DNA of 64,000 nt from Pseudomonas sp. G34 (GTDB lineage: Bacteria > Pseudomonadota > Gammaproteobacteria > Pseudomonadales > Pseudomonadaceae). Positions 50,218 to 59,197 of this stretch are shown one piece after another; position 1 is the stretch's first letter; every line of letters begins with the position of its first letter. The stretch lies in assembly GCF_031119625.1 (NCBI RefSeq), contig NZ_JAVHZV010000029.1:186001-250000 (forward strand). Direction: 5' to 3'. A program made the translations under genes and the position numbers. The notes under the pieces were generated by a model that was not told where the DNA came from, did no database searches, and saw only the letters and a list, made by a program, of their open reading frames with translations.

Positions 50218-50991
50218 TCAGTGACGCGCGGATGGGTCGCCCAGGAACTTGCTGAGAAATTGCTGGGTGCGCGCCTGCTTGGGCGCGCTGAACAGCTCGC
50301 GCGCATCGCCCTGTTCGACGATCACGCCACCGTCGATGAAGATCGCCCGGTTGGCCACGTCACGGGCGAAACTCATCTCGTGGGTGACGATCACCAGGGT
50401 GCGGTTTTCTTCGGCCAGGGCGCGGATGGTCGCCAGCACTTCACCCACCAGTTCCGGGTCCAGTGCCGAGGTCGGTTCGTCGAACAGGATCACATCCGGC
50501 TCCATGGCCAGCGCCCGGGCGATTGCAACGCGCTGCTGCTGGCCGCCGGACAGGCGCTTGGGGTAGGCGTCTTCCTTGCCGGCCAGGCCCACCTTGGCCA
50601 GCAGTTGCCGGCCCAGTGCGACTGCCGCATCTCGCGGCTGCTTCTTGACCACCACCGGGCCTTCGATGACGTTTTCCAGCGCGCTGCGGTGGGGGAACAG
50701 GTTGAAGTTCTGGAACACGAAACCGACCTGCTGGCGCAGCTTGCGAATCAGCCCCTGTTGCTGGCCGATCGGCTTGCCGGCATCGATCTCGATCTCGCCG
50801 ACGCGGATGCTGCCGCCGTCAGGGGTTTCCAGCAGGTTCAGGCAGCGCAGCAGGGTGGTCTTGCCCGAGCCGCTGGGGCCGATGATGGCGACGACCTCGC
50901 CAGCGGCGATATCCAGGTCGATACCCTTGAGTACGCTCTGGCCCTTGAAGGATTTGCTCAGGTTGCGAACGGTGATCATGCTTGAGGCCAT
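50218..50991 (-). CDS. tcyN: Cystine ABC transporter ATPase (TcyN-like)
   Basis: 257 residues. Walker A GPSGSGKTTL, Q-loop FVFQNFNLFPH, signature LSGGQQQRVAIARAL, Walker B VILFDEPTSAL and H-loop VIVTHEM. The FPH and ARALAMEPDV segments are typical of polar amino acid importers. ATG at 50991 overlaps the permease stop; an ATG at 50979 is possible. Last gene of the dcyD-binding protein-permease-ATPase series. Confidence 0.92.
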   Translation of the reverse strand: MASSMITVRNLSKSFKGQSVLKGIDLDIAAGEVVAIIGPSGSGKTTLLRCLNLLETPDGGSIRVGEIEIDAGKPIGQQQGLIRKLRQQVGFVFQNFNLFPHRSALENVIEGPVVVKKQPRDAAVALGRQLLAKVGLAGKEDAYPKRLSGGQQQRVAIARALAMEPDVILFDEPTSALDPELVGEVLATIRALAEENRTLVIVTHEMSFARDVANRAIFIDGGVIVEQGDARELFSAPKQARTQQFLSKFLGDPSARH

Positions 50992-51659
50992 CAGTTGTCC
51001 GCCTCGTGACGGTTGACGCGTGCTTCCAGACGGTTCTGCAAGTGCGCCAGCAGGCTGGAAAGAATCCAGTAGATCACCGTCGCGGCCAGGTACATGGCAA
51101 ACACCTCGTAGGTGCGCGCGGTGATCAGTTGGGCCTGGCGGAACAGCTCCGGTACCTGGATGGTGGCGGCCAGCGCGGTGTCCTTGACCAGCGAGATGAA
51201 GCTGTTGCCCAGCGGTGGCAGGGCCGTGCGCATCGCCTGCGGGAGAATGGCGCGCAGCATGGTCTGACTCTTGCTCATGCCGATGCTGGCCGCGGCCTCC
51301 CACTGGCCGCGGTCGATGGAAGCGATGGCGGCGCGCATGATCTCGGCGACATAGGCCGCCATGTTCAGCGAAAAGCCGATCAGCGCCGCGGTCAGGGGCT
51401 CGAGTTGCAGCCCCAGCTCAGGCAGGCCGAAGTAGATGATGAACAGCTGTACCAGCAGCGGCGTGCCGCGAAAGAACGAGATGTACACCCGCGCCAGCCA
51501 GCCCAGTGGGGCGATGGCGTAGAGCCTGACCAGGGCAAGCCCGAAGCCCAGCAGCATGCCGAAGAACATGCCGCCGAGGCTCAGGACGATCGTCCAGATT
51601 GCGCCCTTGAGTAGAAAGGGCAGGGAGTCCAGCACCAGCTGGAATGTTTCCGGCGTCAT
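50991..51659 (-). CDS. tcyL: Cystine ABC transporter permease (TcyL-like)
   Basis: 222 residues, about five membrane segments, EAA loop near residues 135-155 (GQWEAAASIGMSKSQTMLRAILPQA). HisM/GlnP-type. RGTPLLVQLFIIYFGLP is a family motif. Overlaps the binding protein stop by 4 bp and the ATPase start by one base. Confidence 0.92.
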   Translation of the reverse strand: MTPETFQLVLDSLPFLLKGAIWTIVLSLGGMFFGMLLGFGLALVRLYAIAPLGWLARVYISFFRGTPLLVQLFIIYFGLPELGLQLEPLTAALIGFSLNMAAYVAEIMRAAIASIDRGQWEAAASIGMSKSQTMLRAILPQAMRTALPPLGNSFISLVKDTALAATIQVPELFRQAQLITARTYEVFAMYLAATVIYWILSSLLAHLQNRLEARVNRHEADN

Positions 51660-52453
51660 TGCGTAACGTCAGCCTTGAACCATTTCTCGGAGAGCTGTTT
51701 CAAGGTGCCGTCGCTGCGCAGCTTTTCAATGGCCTGGTTGATGACCGCGAGCAGTTCAGGATTGCCTTTGCGCAGGGCGATCCCGGACTCCTGACGGGAG
51801 AAGGCATCGCCGGCAACGGCCATGCGCTCGCCGGTCTTGGCGACCATTTCGAATGCAGCCAGTCGATCGACCAGTACCACGTCGATGCGCCCGACGTTGA
51901 GGTCCTGGAACTTGGTCGGATCATCGTCGTAGGTGCGGATGTCGGCCTGCGGCACGTTTTCTTTCAGCCACTTCTCGTAGTTGGTGCCCAGGCCGACACC
52001 GACCTTCTTGCCGGCCAGGTCCGCAGCGCTCTTGACGCTGTCAGCGTCGCGCTTGCGGGTCAGCGCCTGAATACCCGAGACGGTGTAGGGCGTGGAGAAA
52101 TCGTATTTCTTCTTGCGCTCATCGGAGATGGTGACCTGGTTGATCACCACATCGATGCGACCCGACTCCAGCGAGGCGAGAATGCCGTCCCACTTGGTGG
52201 GCTGGAAGCTGACCTTCACACCGAGCTCCTTGGCCAGCGCGGTCGCGAAGTCCACTTCGAAACCGGCGAGCTTGCCACTTTCGTCCTGGAAGTTGAACGG
52301 TGGGTAGGTGCCCTCGAGGCCGACCTTGATGGTGCCGGCATCCTTGATTTTCTGCAGATCATCGGCCGCATGAGCCTGACTTCCCAGACCGGCGAACAGC
52401 GCCAGGCCGAGGCTGCCAATAAGGAGATTTCGACGCAATGTGGCAACTATCAT
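51656..52453 (-). CDS. tcyJ: Cystine-binding periplasmic protein (TcyJ/FliY-like)
   Basis: 265 residues. Signal peptide (LLIGSLGLALFAGLGSQAHA), then family-3 solute binding fold: AGTIKVGLEGTYPPFNFQDESGKLAGFEVDFATALAKELG, TISDERKKKYDFSTPY. Captures cystine for TcyL/TcyN. The presence of dcyD next to it points to cystine rather than another amino acid. The upstream gap (52,454-52,555) is AT-rich and holds the promoter region. Confidence 0.9.
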   Translation of the reverse strand: MIVATLRRNLLIGSLGLALFAGLGSQAHAADDLQKIKDAGTIKVGLEGTYPPFNFQDESGKLAGFEVDFATALAKELGVKVSFQPTKWDGILASLESGRIDVVINQVTISDERKKKYDFSTPYTVSGIQALTRKRDADSVKSAADLAGKKVGVGLGTNYEKWLKENVPQADIRTYDDDPTKFQDLNVGRIDVVLVDRLAAFEMVAKTGERMAVAGDAFSRQESGIALRKGNPELLAVINQAIEKLRSDGTLKQLSEKWFKADVTQ

Positions 52454-52555
52454 CTTCGAGCCTCGGTGGGTGCGTGGGTGGGTGCCTTGGGACGCGGCAC
52501 TCTAAGGTTGATCGGGTAGTCGAGAAAATAATAAAAAATTATTTGTATATAGCGT

Positions 52556-53560
52556 TTAGAGAGTCAAGGACTGATACGCAAACAGCGCCGGAGCACCGCC
52601 GGTATGCAGGAAAACGATCGGCTTGCCTTCGGCGAATGCTCCCTTGTGGATGCCATCGAGCAGGCCCGCGAAGGCCTTGCCGGTATAAACGGGGTCGAGC
52701 AGTAAGCCCTGGCTGCTGGCCAATAGGCGAATGGCGTCCAGGGTACCGGTATTCGGTTCGCCGTAGCGCGGGCCGTAGTATTCGTCCCACAGCTCGATCG
52801 CCAGGTTTTCCGGCACCGGAATGCCGAGCAACTCGGCGGTGCGTTCGACCAGCCCCAACACCTTGGGCCGTTGCAGGTCGGCGGGGCGCGACACGGTGAT
52901 ACCCAGCACGCGCCAGTCGGGCAGTACATGGGCCAGCGACAGCGCAAGGCCGGCATGGGTGGCACCGCTGCCGGAGGCGAGCACCAGCGTGCCGCTTGCC
53001 AGCCCCTTGGCGCTGACCTGTTCGGCGAACTCCAGGCCGGCCTTTACATAACCCAGGGTGCCCAGCGCGTTGGAGCCGCCGATCGGAATCACGTAGGGGC
53101 TCTTGCCGGTGGCGCGCAAGCGCTCGGCCTTGGCCATCAGCAGCAGGTCCGGTTCGTCGAGGTTGTCGACCACCTCCACCCGCGTGCCGAACAGGTCCAG
53201 CAGCAGGCGATTGCCGTTATGCAGGTAATTCTGCTCCTGGGTGTCGATGGGGTTTTCCAGCAGGGCGACGCAGGCCAGGCCCAGCTTGGCGGCCAGCGCG
53301 GCGGTCTGGCGCACGTGATTGGACTGGATGGCACCAGCGGTGATCAGCGTGTCGGCGTGCTGGGCCAGTGCATCGGCGCCCAGGTATTCGAGCTTGCGCG
53401 CCTTGTTGCCGCCCAGGGCGAACAGGGTCAGGTCATCGCGTTTGACATAGATATCACGGCCCATATGGTGCGACAGGCGCAGCAGGTGCTGCAGCGGCGT
53501 GGCATGGGGAACCAGTTCCAGTCGCTCGAAACGGTTCAGGGCTTCGCTGATCATGTTCAT
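52556..53560 (-). CDS. dcyD: D-cysteine desulfhydrase
   Basis: 334 residues. PLP enzyme of the ACC deaminase/DcyD group: YVKRDDLTLFALGGNKARKLE with the PLP-lysine, TAGAIQSNHVRQTAA, and GSGATHAGLA for phosphate binding. Splits D-cysteine to pyruvate, ammonia and sulfide. Cotranscribed with the cystine transporter as in enterobacteria. ATG at 53560 taken; another ATG at 53554. Confidence 0.92.
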   Translation of the reverse strand: MNMISEALNRFERLELVPHATPLQHLLRLSHHMGRDIYVKRDDLTLFALGGNKARKLEYLGADALAQHADTLITAGAIQSNHVRQTAALAAKLGLACVALLENPIDTQEQNYLHNGNRLLLDLFGTRVEVVDNLDEPDLLLMAKAERLRATGKSPYVIPIGGSNALGTLGYVKAGLEFAEQVSAKGLASGTLVLASGSGATHAGLALSLAHVLPDWRVLGITVSRPADLQRPKVLGLVERTAELLGIPVPENLAIELWDEYYGPRYGEPNTGTLDAIRLLASSQGLLLDPVYTGKAFAGLLDGIHKGAFAEGKPIVFLHTGGAPALFAYQSLTL

Positions 53561-53563
53561 CAA

Positions 53564-53772
53564 TCCGCAATAGAGGTGCTTTCACTGTAGAAGTGACCGC
53601 CCGAAACACAACAAGTGCGCTAGCTTCTACTTATTCTGAAAAGAAATATGAGAATGAATTAAAAGTATTTTCATCGTATAACTATGGGCCGTATCGTCAG
53701 CGCGTCGCCCTATCCGGTGCGGCCCATCGCACCCTGCCGCTGTCGATCCCACGGCAATTACCGAGAATAAAC
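53564..53772. promoter_or_regulatory. Divergent promoter region between dcyD and MetQ-like gene
   Basis: AT-rich 209 bp. Contains ATTCT and AGAAT half-sites in 53,630-53,660 around a 13-bp spacer. Sulfur genes on both sides make a LysR-type (CysB-like) site reasonable, but no exact match to a defined box is claimed. Confidence 0.35.
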
Positions 53773-54552
53773 ATGAAAAAAACGCTTCTGTTGGCTGCAT
53801 TGGCCGCCGTTCTGACCACCCAGGCTTTCGCCGCGGAAAAACTTACCGTGGCCGCCACGCCGGTTCCTCACGCCGAGATTCTCGAGCTGATCAAACCAAA
53901 ACTGGCGCAGCAGGGCGTCGACCTCCAGATCAAGGTGTTCACCGACTACGTGCAGCCCAACCTGCAGGTCGCGCAGAAGCAGCTCGACGCCAACTATTTC
54001 CAGACCAAGCCCTACCTGGACAGCTTCAACGAGAGCCGCGGTACTGACCTGGTTATCGTCAAGGGCGTGCACGTCGAGCCCTTCGGCGGCTACTCCAGCA
54101 AGTACAAGAGCCTCAAGGAGCTGCCGGACGGCGCGACCATCGCCATTCCCAGCGAAGGCAGCAACAGTGGCCGCGCCTTGCTGCTGCTGCAGCATGCCGG
54201 CCTGCTGACCCTCAAGGACCCGAGCAACGCCCAGGCGACGCCGAAGGACCTGGCCACCAACCCGCACAACTTCAAGTTCAAGGAACTGGAGGCGGCCATG
54301 CTGCCGCGGGTGCTGAATCAGGTCGACCTGGCGCTGATCAATACCAACTACGCCCTGGAAGCCAAGCTCAACCCGAACAAGGATGCGCTGGTACTCGAAG
54401 ACAAGGATTCGCCTTACGTGAACTACCTGGTCGCGCGCCCGGACAACAAGGACAGCGACGCCATCAAGAAGCTGGCTGACGCGCTGACCAGCCCGGAAGT
54501 GAAGGCCTTTATCGAGAAGAAATATTCCGGCGCGGTGGTGCCTGCGTTCTAA
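53773..54552 (+). CDS. MetQ/NlpA-family substrate-binding protein
   Basis: 259 residues. MetQ family landmarks: LTVAATPVPHAEILE, FTDYVQPNLQVAQKQLDANYFQTKPYLDSF, and AMLPRVLNQVDLALINTNYALEA. It binds methionine or a related sulfur compound. Unlike E. coli MetQ the signal ends AFA-AEK with no lipobox cysteine, so it is periplasmic. No metN/metI beside it, so it is an orphan binding protein near sulfur genes. Confidence 0.9.
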   Translation: MKKTLLLAALAAVLTTQAFAAEKLTVAATPVPHAEILELIKPKLAQQGVDLQIKVFTDYVQPNLQVAQKQLDANYFQTKPYLDSFNESRGTDLVIVKGVHVEPFGGYSSKYKSLKELPDGATIAIPSEGSNSGRALLLLQHAGLLTLKDPSNAQATPKDLATNPHNFKFKELEAAMLPRVLNQVDLALINTNYALEAKLNPNKDALVLEDKDSPYVNYLVARPDNKDSDAIKKLADALTSPEVKAFIEKKYSGAVVPAF

Positions 54553-54597
54553 GGACCGGTCCACGATCTTCTTAGGCGACATACAGAGGCTGCTGCA

Positions 54598-54723
54598 AGG
54601 CAAGAGCGGCCGTTCCCAGCGTAGGGTGGACAACGCTCTTTTTGTCCACCATTGCGCTCGCAGAGCGGTGGACGGATGAAGCGTCGTCCACCCTACGAAA
54701 GGCCGCTATCGCCAGATTGCAGT
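54598..54723. repeat. 126-bp fold-back repeat, copy 1
   Basis: Matches 57248-57373 with few changes. Inner arms GTAGGGTGGAC and GTCCACCCTAC and outer arms AAGAGCGGC/GCCGCTAT-type allow a long hairpin; no coding potential. A non-autonomous MITE or REP-like element common in gammaproteobacteria. Lies 45 bp behind the MetQ-like gene. Confidence 0.85.
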
Positions 54724-54764
54724 CAAAGCGCCGAAGTCGAGCCGAAAGATCATGAACGGGCTCT

Positions 54765-55053
54765 AAGCCGCTGCGGCCGAGACCTGCATCAAGGTCGAGA
54801 ACTCCATGCTGCCGCTGGCCTTCGTGAAGAAAATCATCTTCAGTTTGTTCTTCTCCCAGTGGCGCCAGGCGCAGTTCGTAGCGTTTCGATTGGCGCGTGA
54901 TATCGAATGGGAACAGCGCTCTGCTGACGAACGCACCACTGGCGTTGACCAGGCGTTTGCTGGTGCGCGCCGGCATCAGTGCGATGCCTTCGAAGGCTCG
55001 ACTTCGAGAAAGGCGGCCACCGAGACCTTGAGGCCCTTGGCGATCTTGCACAG
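54765..55053 (-). pseudogene. Degraded XRE-cupin regulator remnant
   Basis: On the minus strand, pieces in different frames read LCKIAKGLKVSVAAFLE (end of an XRE helix-turn-helix) and LVNASGAFVSRALFPFDITRQSKRYELRLAPLG (start of the cupin part seen in XRE-cupin regulators). Frames are broken and the N-terminal HTH is cut by the FNT gene boundary, so it cannot make the full protein. The gap 54,553-55,053 otherwise holds the fold-back repeat. Confidence 0.5.
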
Positions 55054-55950
55054 TCAGTCCTGGCGATTGCGGCGCAACTCCTCCAGCAACTTGTGTTTGT
55101 CGCGCTCGCGCTTGGCAATCACGTCACGCTCGCTGCGGATCTGGGCATGGCTGATCAGGGCAAAGATAAAGCTGCCGCCGATGATATTGCCGGCCAGGGT
55201 AGGCCCCGCAAACACCAGCCAGAAATCGCCCCAGCTCACTTCGCCGGCATACACCAGATAAGACACCTCTACCGAGCCGACCACGATATGGGTGAAGTCA
55301 CCCAGCGCCATCAGGTAAGTGATCATCACGATAATGGCGATCTTGGCGTTTTCCATCGAGGCGATCATCCACACCATGGTGGCGATCATCCAGCCCGAGA
55401 TGATGCCTTTGGCAAGCATCTTGGACACGTCGTTTTCCATCACCTTACGGCCGATTTCCAGAAACGCCAGGTCGGTCTGGGTATCGAAAATCGGCAGGCG
55501 CAGCATCACCCAAGCCACCAGCAGGGTGCCGGCCAGGTTTCCGCATAGCACCACGCCCCAAAGACGCAATAGTCGCCCGACATTGTTCAGGGTCAGCTTG
55601 CTCATCACCGGCAGCACGGCGGTCAGGGTGTTTTCCGTAAACAGTTGCTGACGGGCGAGGATCACCGCCAGAAAGCCTGCCGAATAACCGAGGCTGGCGA
55701 TCACATGACTTTCATCGCTGGGGCCCAACCGAGAGCGGAACAAACCCATGGCCATCAGCGACAGGCCCATGGTCAGCCCGGCGGCCAGCGCCGACCACCA
55801 TAATGCTGCGATGCTGCGTTCCAGCTCATGGTCGCCCTGGATCCTGATGGTTTCATGCAACACCGCCGCCCGCGGCGGCAGCTTCCCATCGATCTCGCGC
55901 TCTTCTTCGGCTGACAGGCCGGGGGTCTTGCCGTCTGCTTGTTCTTGCAT
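55054..55950 (-). CDS. Formate/nitrite transporter family protein (YfdC-like)
   Basis: 298 residues, six membrane segments. Family landmarks: LWWSALAAGLTMGLSLMAMG, a charged N-terminal tail and YLMALGDFTHIVVGSVEVSYLVYAGE near the pore, C-terminal charged helix (DVIAKRERDKHKLLEELRR). YfdC-like members form a channel with unknown natural anion. Start chosen at ATG 55950 (AAGGTAACT upstream); ATG 55965 also possible. Confidence 0.88.
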   Translation of the reverse strand: MQEQADGKTPGLSAEEEREIDGKLPPRAAVLHETIRIQGDHELERSIAALWWSALAAGLTMGLSLMAMGLFRSRLGPSDESHVIASLGYSAGFLAVILARQQLFTENTLTAVLPVMSKLTLNNVGRLLRLWGVVLCGNLAGTLLVAWVMLRLPIFDTQTDLAFLEIGRKVMENDVSKMLAKGIISGWMIATMVWMIASMENAKIAIIVMITYLMALGDFTHIVVGSVEVSYLVYAGEVSWGDFWLVFAGPTLAGNIIGGSFIFALISHAQIRSERDVIAKRERDKHKLLEELRRNRQD

Positions 55951-56206
55951 ACCAGTTACCTTCATGGGGGGAACAACGGAGGCCCGTCTGTCTGAGGATT
56001 CAGACCTGCGGCGCCCGGCGTCGTTCTGCCGTGATAAAGGCGTTCTTTGCCTCGCGGCAAAATGGGCTACGGCGCAGCCGTGCGTGAAACGTCAACAGAC
56101 TCTAGTGCGTAGTGGAATAAGGTTATGATAAAAGGGTTCTTTTAAGGCATAAGGCCATCAGGCACGCTACCGCCCTTATCTGCCCCCTCGCAAGGAATCC
56201 TGGATC

Positions 56207-57220
56207 ATGCTGAAGAAACTCCTGCTGGCGACTGCCGTCACCACCTCGCTGCTCGGTAGCGCTGCAGCGCTGGCTGCGGACAAGCCGATTCTCAACGCTT
56301 CCTACGATGTCGCCCGCGAGCTGTTCGCCGAGATCAACCCCAAGTTCCAGGCTCATTGGAAGGCCGAGACCGGCAAGGACCTGAAGATCGACCAGTCGTT
56401 CGCCGGCACCTCCCGCCAGGCCCAGGACATCATTCAGGGCAAGAAGGTCGACACCGTGACCTTCAACCAGGTCACCGACGTGGACATCCTCGCCAAGCGT
56501 GGTCTGGTGCGCAAGGACTGGGCCGAGCAATTCCCCAACCACAGCTCGCCTTACTACAGCACCACCGCGTTCCTGGTACGCAAGGGCAACCCCAAGAACA
56601 TCAAGAACTGGGACGACCTGGCCCGTTCCGACGTGAAGCTGGTATTCCCCAACCCGAAAACCTCCGGTAACGCCCGCTACAGCTACCTGGGTGCCTGGTT
56701 GTACGCCAACGAGGCGTTCAACGGCGATGAAGCCAAGATCAAGGCGTTCGTCGGCAACATCTTGCGTAACGTCGAGAACTTCCCCACTGGCGGCCGTGGC
56801 GCCACCGTGGCCTTCGCCCAGAACGGGCAGGGCGATGTGCTGCTCAGTTTCGAATCGGAAGTGGTGAATATCGCCAAGGGCGAAGAATTCAAATCCGGCG
56901 AGTTCGAAGTCGTGGTTCCGCCAGTCAGCGTGCTGGCCGAGTTCCCGGTTGCCATCGTCGACAAGGTGGTGGACGAGAAGGGCACCCGTGACGTGGCCAA
57001 GGCCTACCTGGACTTCCAGTACAGCAAGGACATCCAGAAGCTGCTGACTACCTACCACTACCGCGTGCAGGACAAGGAAGTGGCCGCCGAGACCGCTGGC
57101 CAGTTCCAGGAACTGCGCCTGATCAACCCGACCGACGTGCTCGGCACCTGGGACGAGATCACTGCCAAGCACTTCGATGGCAATGGTATTCTTGACCAGC
57201 TTCTTGCCGAAGGCCGGTAA
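56207..57220 (+). CDS. sbp: Sulfate-binding periplasmic protein
   Basis: 337 residues. Signal peptide (LLLATAVTTSLLGSAAALA), then Sbp motifs: ILNASYDVARELFAEINPKF, QSFAGTSRQAQDII, LVFPNPKTSGNARY and VLLSFESEV. Binds sulfate or thiosulfate for the CysTW permease. Upstream gap 55,951-56,206 holds only the divergent promoter area. Followed by a fold-back repeat before cysT. Confidence 0.95.
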   Translation: MLKKLLLATAVTTSLLGSAAALAADKPILNASYDVARELFAEINPKFQAHWKAETGKDLKIDQSFAGTSRQAQDIIQGKKVDTVTFNQVTDVDILAKRGLVRKDWAEQFPNHSSPYYSTTAFLVRKGNPKNIKNWDDLARSDVKLVFPNPKTSGNARYSYLGAWLYANEAFNGDEAKIKAFVGNILRNVENFPTGGRGATVAFAQNGQGDVLLSFESEVVNIAKGEEFKSGEFEVVVPPVSVLAEFPVAIVDKVVDEKGTRDVAKAYLDFQYSKDIQKLLTTYHYRVQDKEVAAETAGQFQELRLINPTDVLGTWDEITAKHFDGNGILDQLLAEGR

Positions 57221-57247
57221 TCGGCTTGCAATCGACCGACGGCGATA

Positions 57248-57373
57248 AGGCAAAAGCGGACGTTCCCAGCGTAGGGTGGACAACGCTCTTTTTGTCCACC
57301 ATTGCGCTCGCAGAGCGGTGGACGGATGAAGCGTCGTCCACCCTACGAAAGGCCGCTTTCGCCACTTTGCAGC
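57248..57373. repeat. 126-bp fold-back repeat, copy 2
   Basis: Same element as 54598-54723 with offset of 2,650 bp; outer arms AAAGCGG/CCGCTTT are better preserved here. Inserted between sbp and cysT. Confidence 0.85.
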
Positions 57374-57475
57374 CAGTACAGATGGCGTTACCGCGAAAGA
57401 AGAAATAGGCGCCAGTAGGCTGCGGCCAGTAAGCGCCGAACCACCCTGACTATCGAGCCGCATCAGCCGTACTCC

Positions 57476-57502
57476 ACAAACCGCCGACTTCCGGCGGTTT
57501 GT
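57476..57502 (+). terminator. Strong hairpin between sbp and cysT
   Basis: ACAAACCGCCG (57476-57486) pairs with CGGCGGTTTGT (57492-57502); no T run. Ends 18 bp before the cysT start. Could act as a partial terminator or protect the sbp message from decay. The whole gap 57,221-57,520 has no gene. Confidence 0.6.
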
Positions 57503-57520
57503 GCATTCAAGGATTTCCGA

Positions 57521-58369
57521 GTGAGCAAGACCCCCATTTTCTTTCTGCAGAATCCGTTGTTGCCGGGCTTCGGCCTGAGTTTCGGTTTCAGCGTCTTCTA
57601 CCTGTCGCTGGTGATCCTGTTTCCGCTGTCCGCCTTGTTGCTGTATGTCAGCGACATGAGCTGGGCGCAGTACTGGCAGGCGATCAGCGATCCGCGCGTG
57701 GTGCAGAGCTACAAGGTGACCATCAGCGGCGCCTTCTACTCGACGGTGATCGCGCTGTTGGTCGGCCTGTTGATCGCCTGGATCATCACCCGCTATGAAT
57801 TCCCCGGGCGCCGTCTGGTCGATGCCCTGGTGGATCTGCCCTTTGCGCTGCCGACCTCGGTGGCCGGCCTGACCCTGGCGACCCTGCTGGTACCTGGCGG
57901 CTGGCTTGGCCAGTATTTCGAGGCCGCCGGCATCAAGATCGCCTATGCCTACCCCGGCCTGGTGATCGCCATGGTGTTTACCAGCCTGCCGTTCGTGGTG
58001 CGTACCGTGCAGCCGGTGCTGCAAAGCCTGGGCAGCGAATACGAGGAAGCGGCGCGCACCCTGGGCGCCAAGAAATGGCAGAGTTTCGCCTACGTGGTGC
58101 TGCCGAGCCTGACGCCGGCGCTGATCACGGGCGCGTCGCAATCGTTCGTGCGCAGCCTGGGCGAGTTCGGCGCGGTGATCATGATCGCCGGCAACATTCC
58201 CTACAAAACCGAAGTGTCGTCGCTGATGATTTTCGTGCGCCTGCAGGAGTTCAACTACCCGGCAGCGGCGGCAATCGCCTCGGTGATTCTTCTGGCTTCG
58301 CTGTTCCTGCTGTTCACCTTGCAGGTGGTGCAGGGCCGGCTGTTCAAATGGCAGAGGCAAGGTCGATGA
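57521..58369 (+). CDS. cysT: Sulfate ABC transporter permease CysT (CysU)
   Basis: 282 residues, about six membrane segments. EAA loop EYEEAARTLGAKKWQSFAYVVLPSLTPA and RSLGEFGAVIMIAGNIPYKTEV are CysT hallmarks. GTG start at 57521. Overlaps cysW by 4 bp. With CysW it makes the sulfate channel. Confidence 0.95.
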   Translation: MSKTPIFFLQNPLLPGFGLSFGFSVFYLSLVILFPLSALLLYVSDMSWAQYWQAISDPRVVQSYKVTISGAFYSTVIALLVGLLIAWIITRYEFPGRRLVDALVDLPFALPTSVAGLTLATLLVPGGWLGQYFEAAGIKIAYAYPGLVIAMVFTSLPFVVRTVQPVLQSLGSEYEEAARTLGAKKWQSFAYVVLPSLTPALITGASQSFVRSLGEFGAVIMIAGNIPYKTEVSSLMIFVRLQEFNYPAAAAIASVILLASLFLLFTLQVVQGRLFKWQRQGR

Positions 58370-59196
58370 AAAAGCCTCAATCCTGGCATCAATGGCTGCT
58401 CATCGGCCTTGGCCTCGGCGCGGTAGCGCTGATGCTGGTGGTGCCGCTGGTGCTGATTTTCAGCAAGGCCCTGAGCGGCGGTTGGGCGACGCTGGTCGAC
58501 AACCTGTCCCAGGACTACATGCAGCACGCCATCGGCCTGACCCTGCTGGTCGCTGCGCTGACCGTGCCGTTGAACCTGTGCTTCGGCATTCTGCTGGCCT
58601 GGTGCGTGACCCATTACGACTTCCGTGGCCGCAAGCTGCTGACCACCCTGGTGGACATTCCCTACGCCGTTTCACCGGTGGTGGCGGGCCTCTGTTACCT
58701 GGTCGTCTACGGGCTGGAAACGGCGCTTGGCCAGTGGTTCTACGATAACGACATGCAGCTGATGTTCGCCTGGCCGGGTATCGTCATGGTCACGGTGTTC
58801 GTCACCGCGCCCTACGTGGCGCGCATCCTGATTCCGGTGATGCAGTCCCAGGGCAATGACGAGGAAACCTCGGCGCTGTGCCTGGGCGCCAATGGCTGGC
58901 AGATCTTCCGCCATATCACCCTGCCCAATATCAAGTGGGCGCTGTTGTATGGCGTGGTGGTCACCAATGCCCGGGCCGTGGGTGAGTTCGGCGCGGTGTC
59001 GGTGGTGTCCGGCACCATCCTCAACCAGACCCTGACCCTGCCGCTGCTGGTCGATCAGCTGAACAACGATTACAAGCCCGTAGCGGCCTTCACGGCGGCT
59101 GCATTGCTGGCCTGCATGGCGTTGCTCACCTTGCTGCTCAAGACCTACATGGAATGGCGGCAACGGGTGAATATGCAGCGCGCTGCAGAGAGTTGA
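58366..59196 (+). CDS. cysW: Sulfate ABC transporter permease CysW
   Basis: 276 residues, about six membrane segments. EAA loop NDEETSALCLGANGWQIFRHITLPNIKW and RAVGEFGAVSVVSGTI. ATG at 58366 overlaps the cysT stop. The usual next gene, cysA (ATPase), is missing: a convergent oxygenase gene begins 2 bp later. Confidence 0.95.
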   Translation: MKKPQSWHQWLLIGLGLGAVALMLVVPLVLIFSKALSGGWATLVDNLSQDYMQHAIGLTLLVAALTVPLNLCFGILLAWCVTHYDFRGRKLLTTLVDIPYAVSPVVAGLCYLVVYGLETALGQWFYDNDMQLMFAWPGIVMVTVFVTAPYVARILIPVMQSQGNDEETSALCLGANGWQIFRHITLPNIKWALLYGVVVTNARAVGEFGAVSVVSGTILNQTLTLPLLVDQLNNDYKPVAAFTAAALLACMALLTLLLKTYMEWRQRVNMQRAAES

Positions 59197-59197
59197 G

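Noticed and set aside
54572..55051. 159-codon minus-strand frame behind the FNT gene as an intact gene
   Set aside because: It passes through the fold-back repeat and mixes pieces of a broken regulator; better seen as a pseudogene.
56123..58360. Very long minus-strand open frame (745 codons) opposite sbp and cysT
   Set aside because: It is the reverse of well-recognised genes in GC-rich DNA and runs through a fold-back repeat; no motif of its own.
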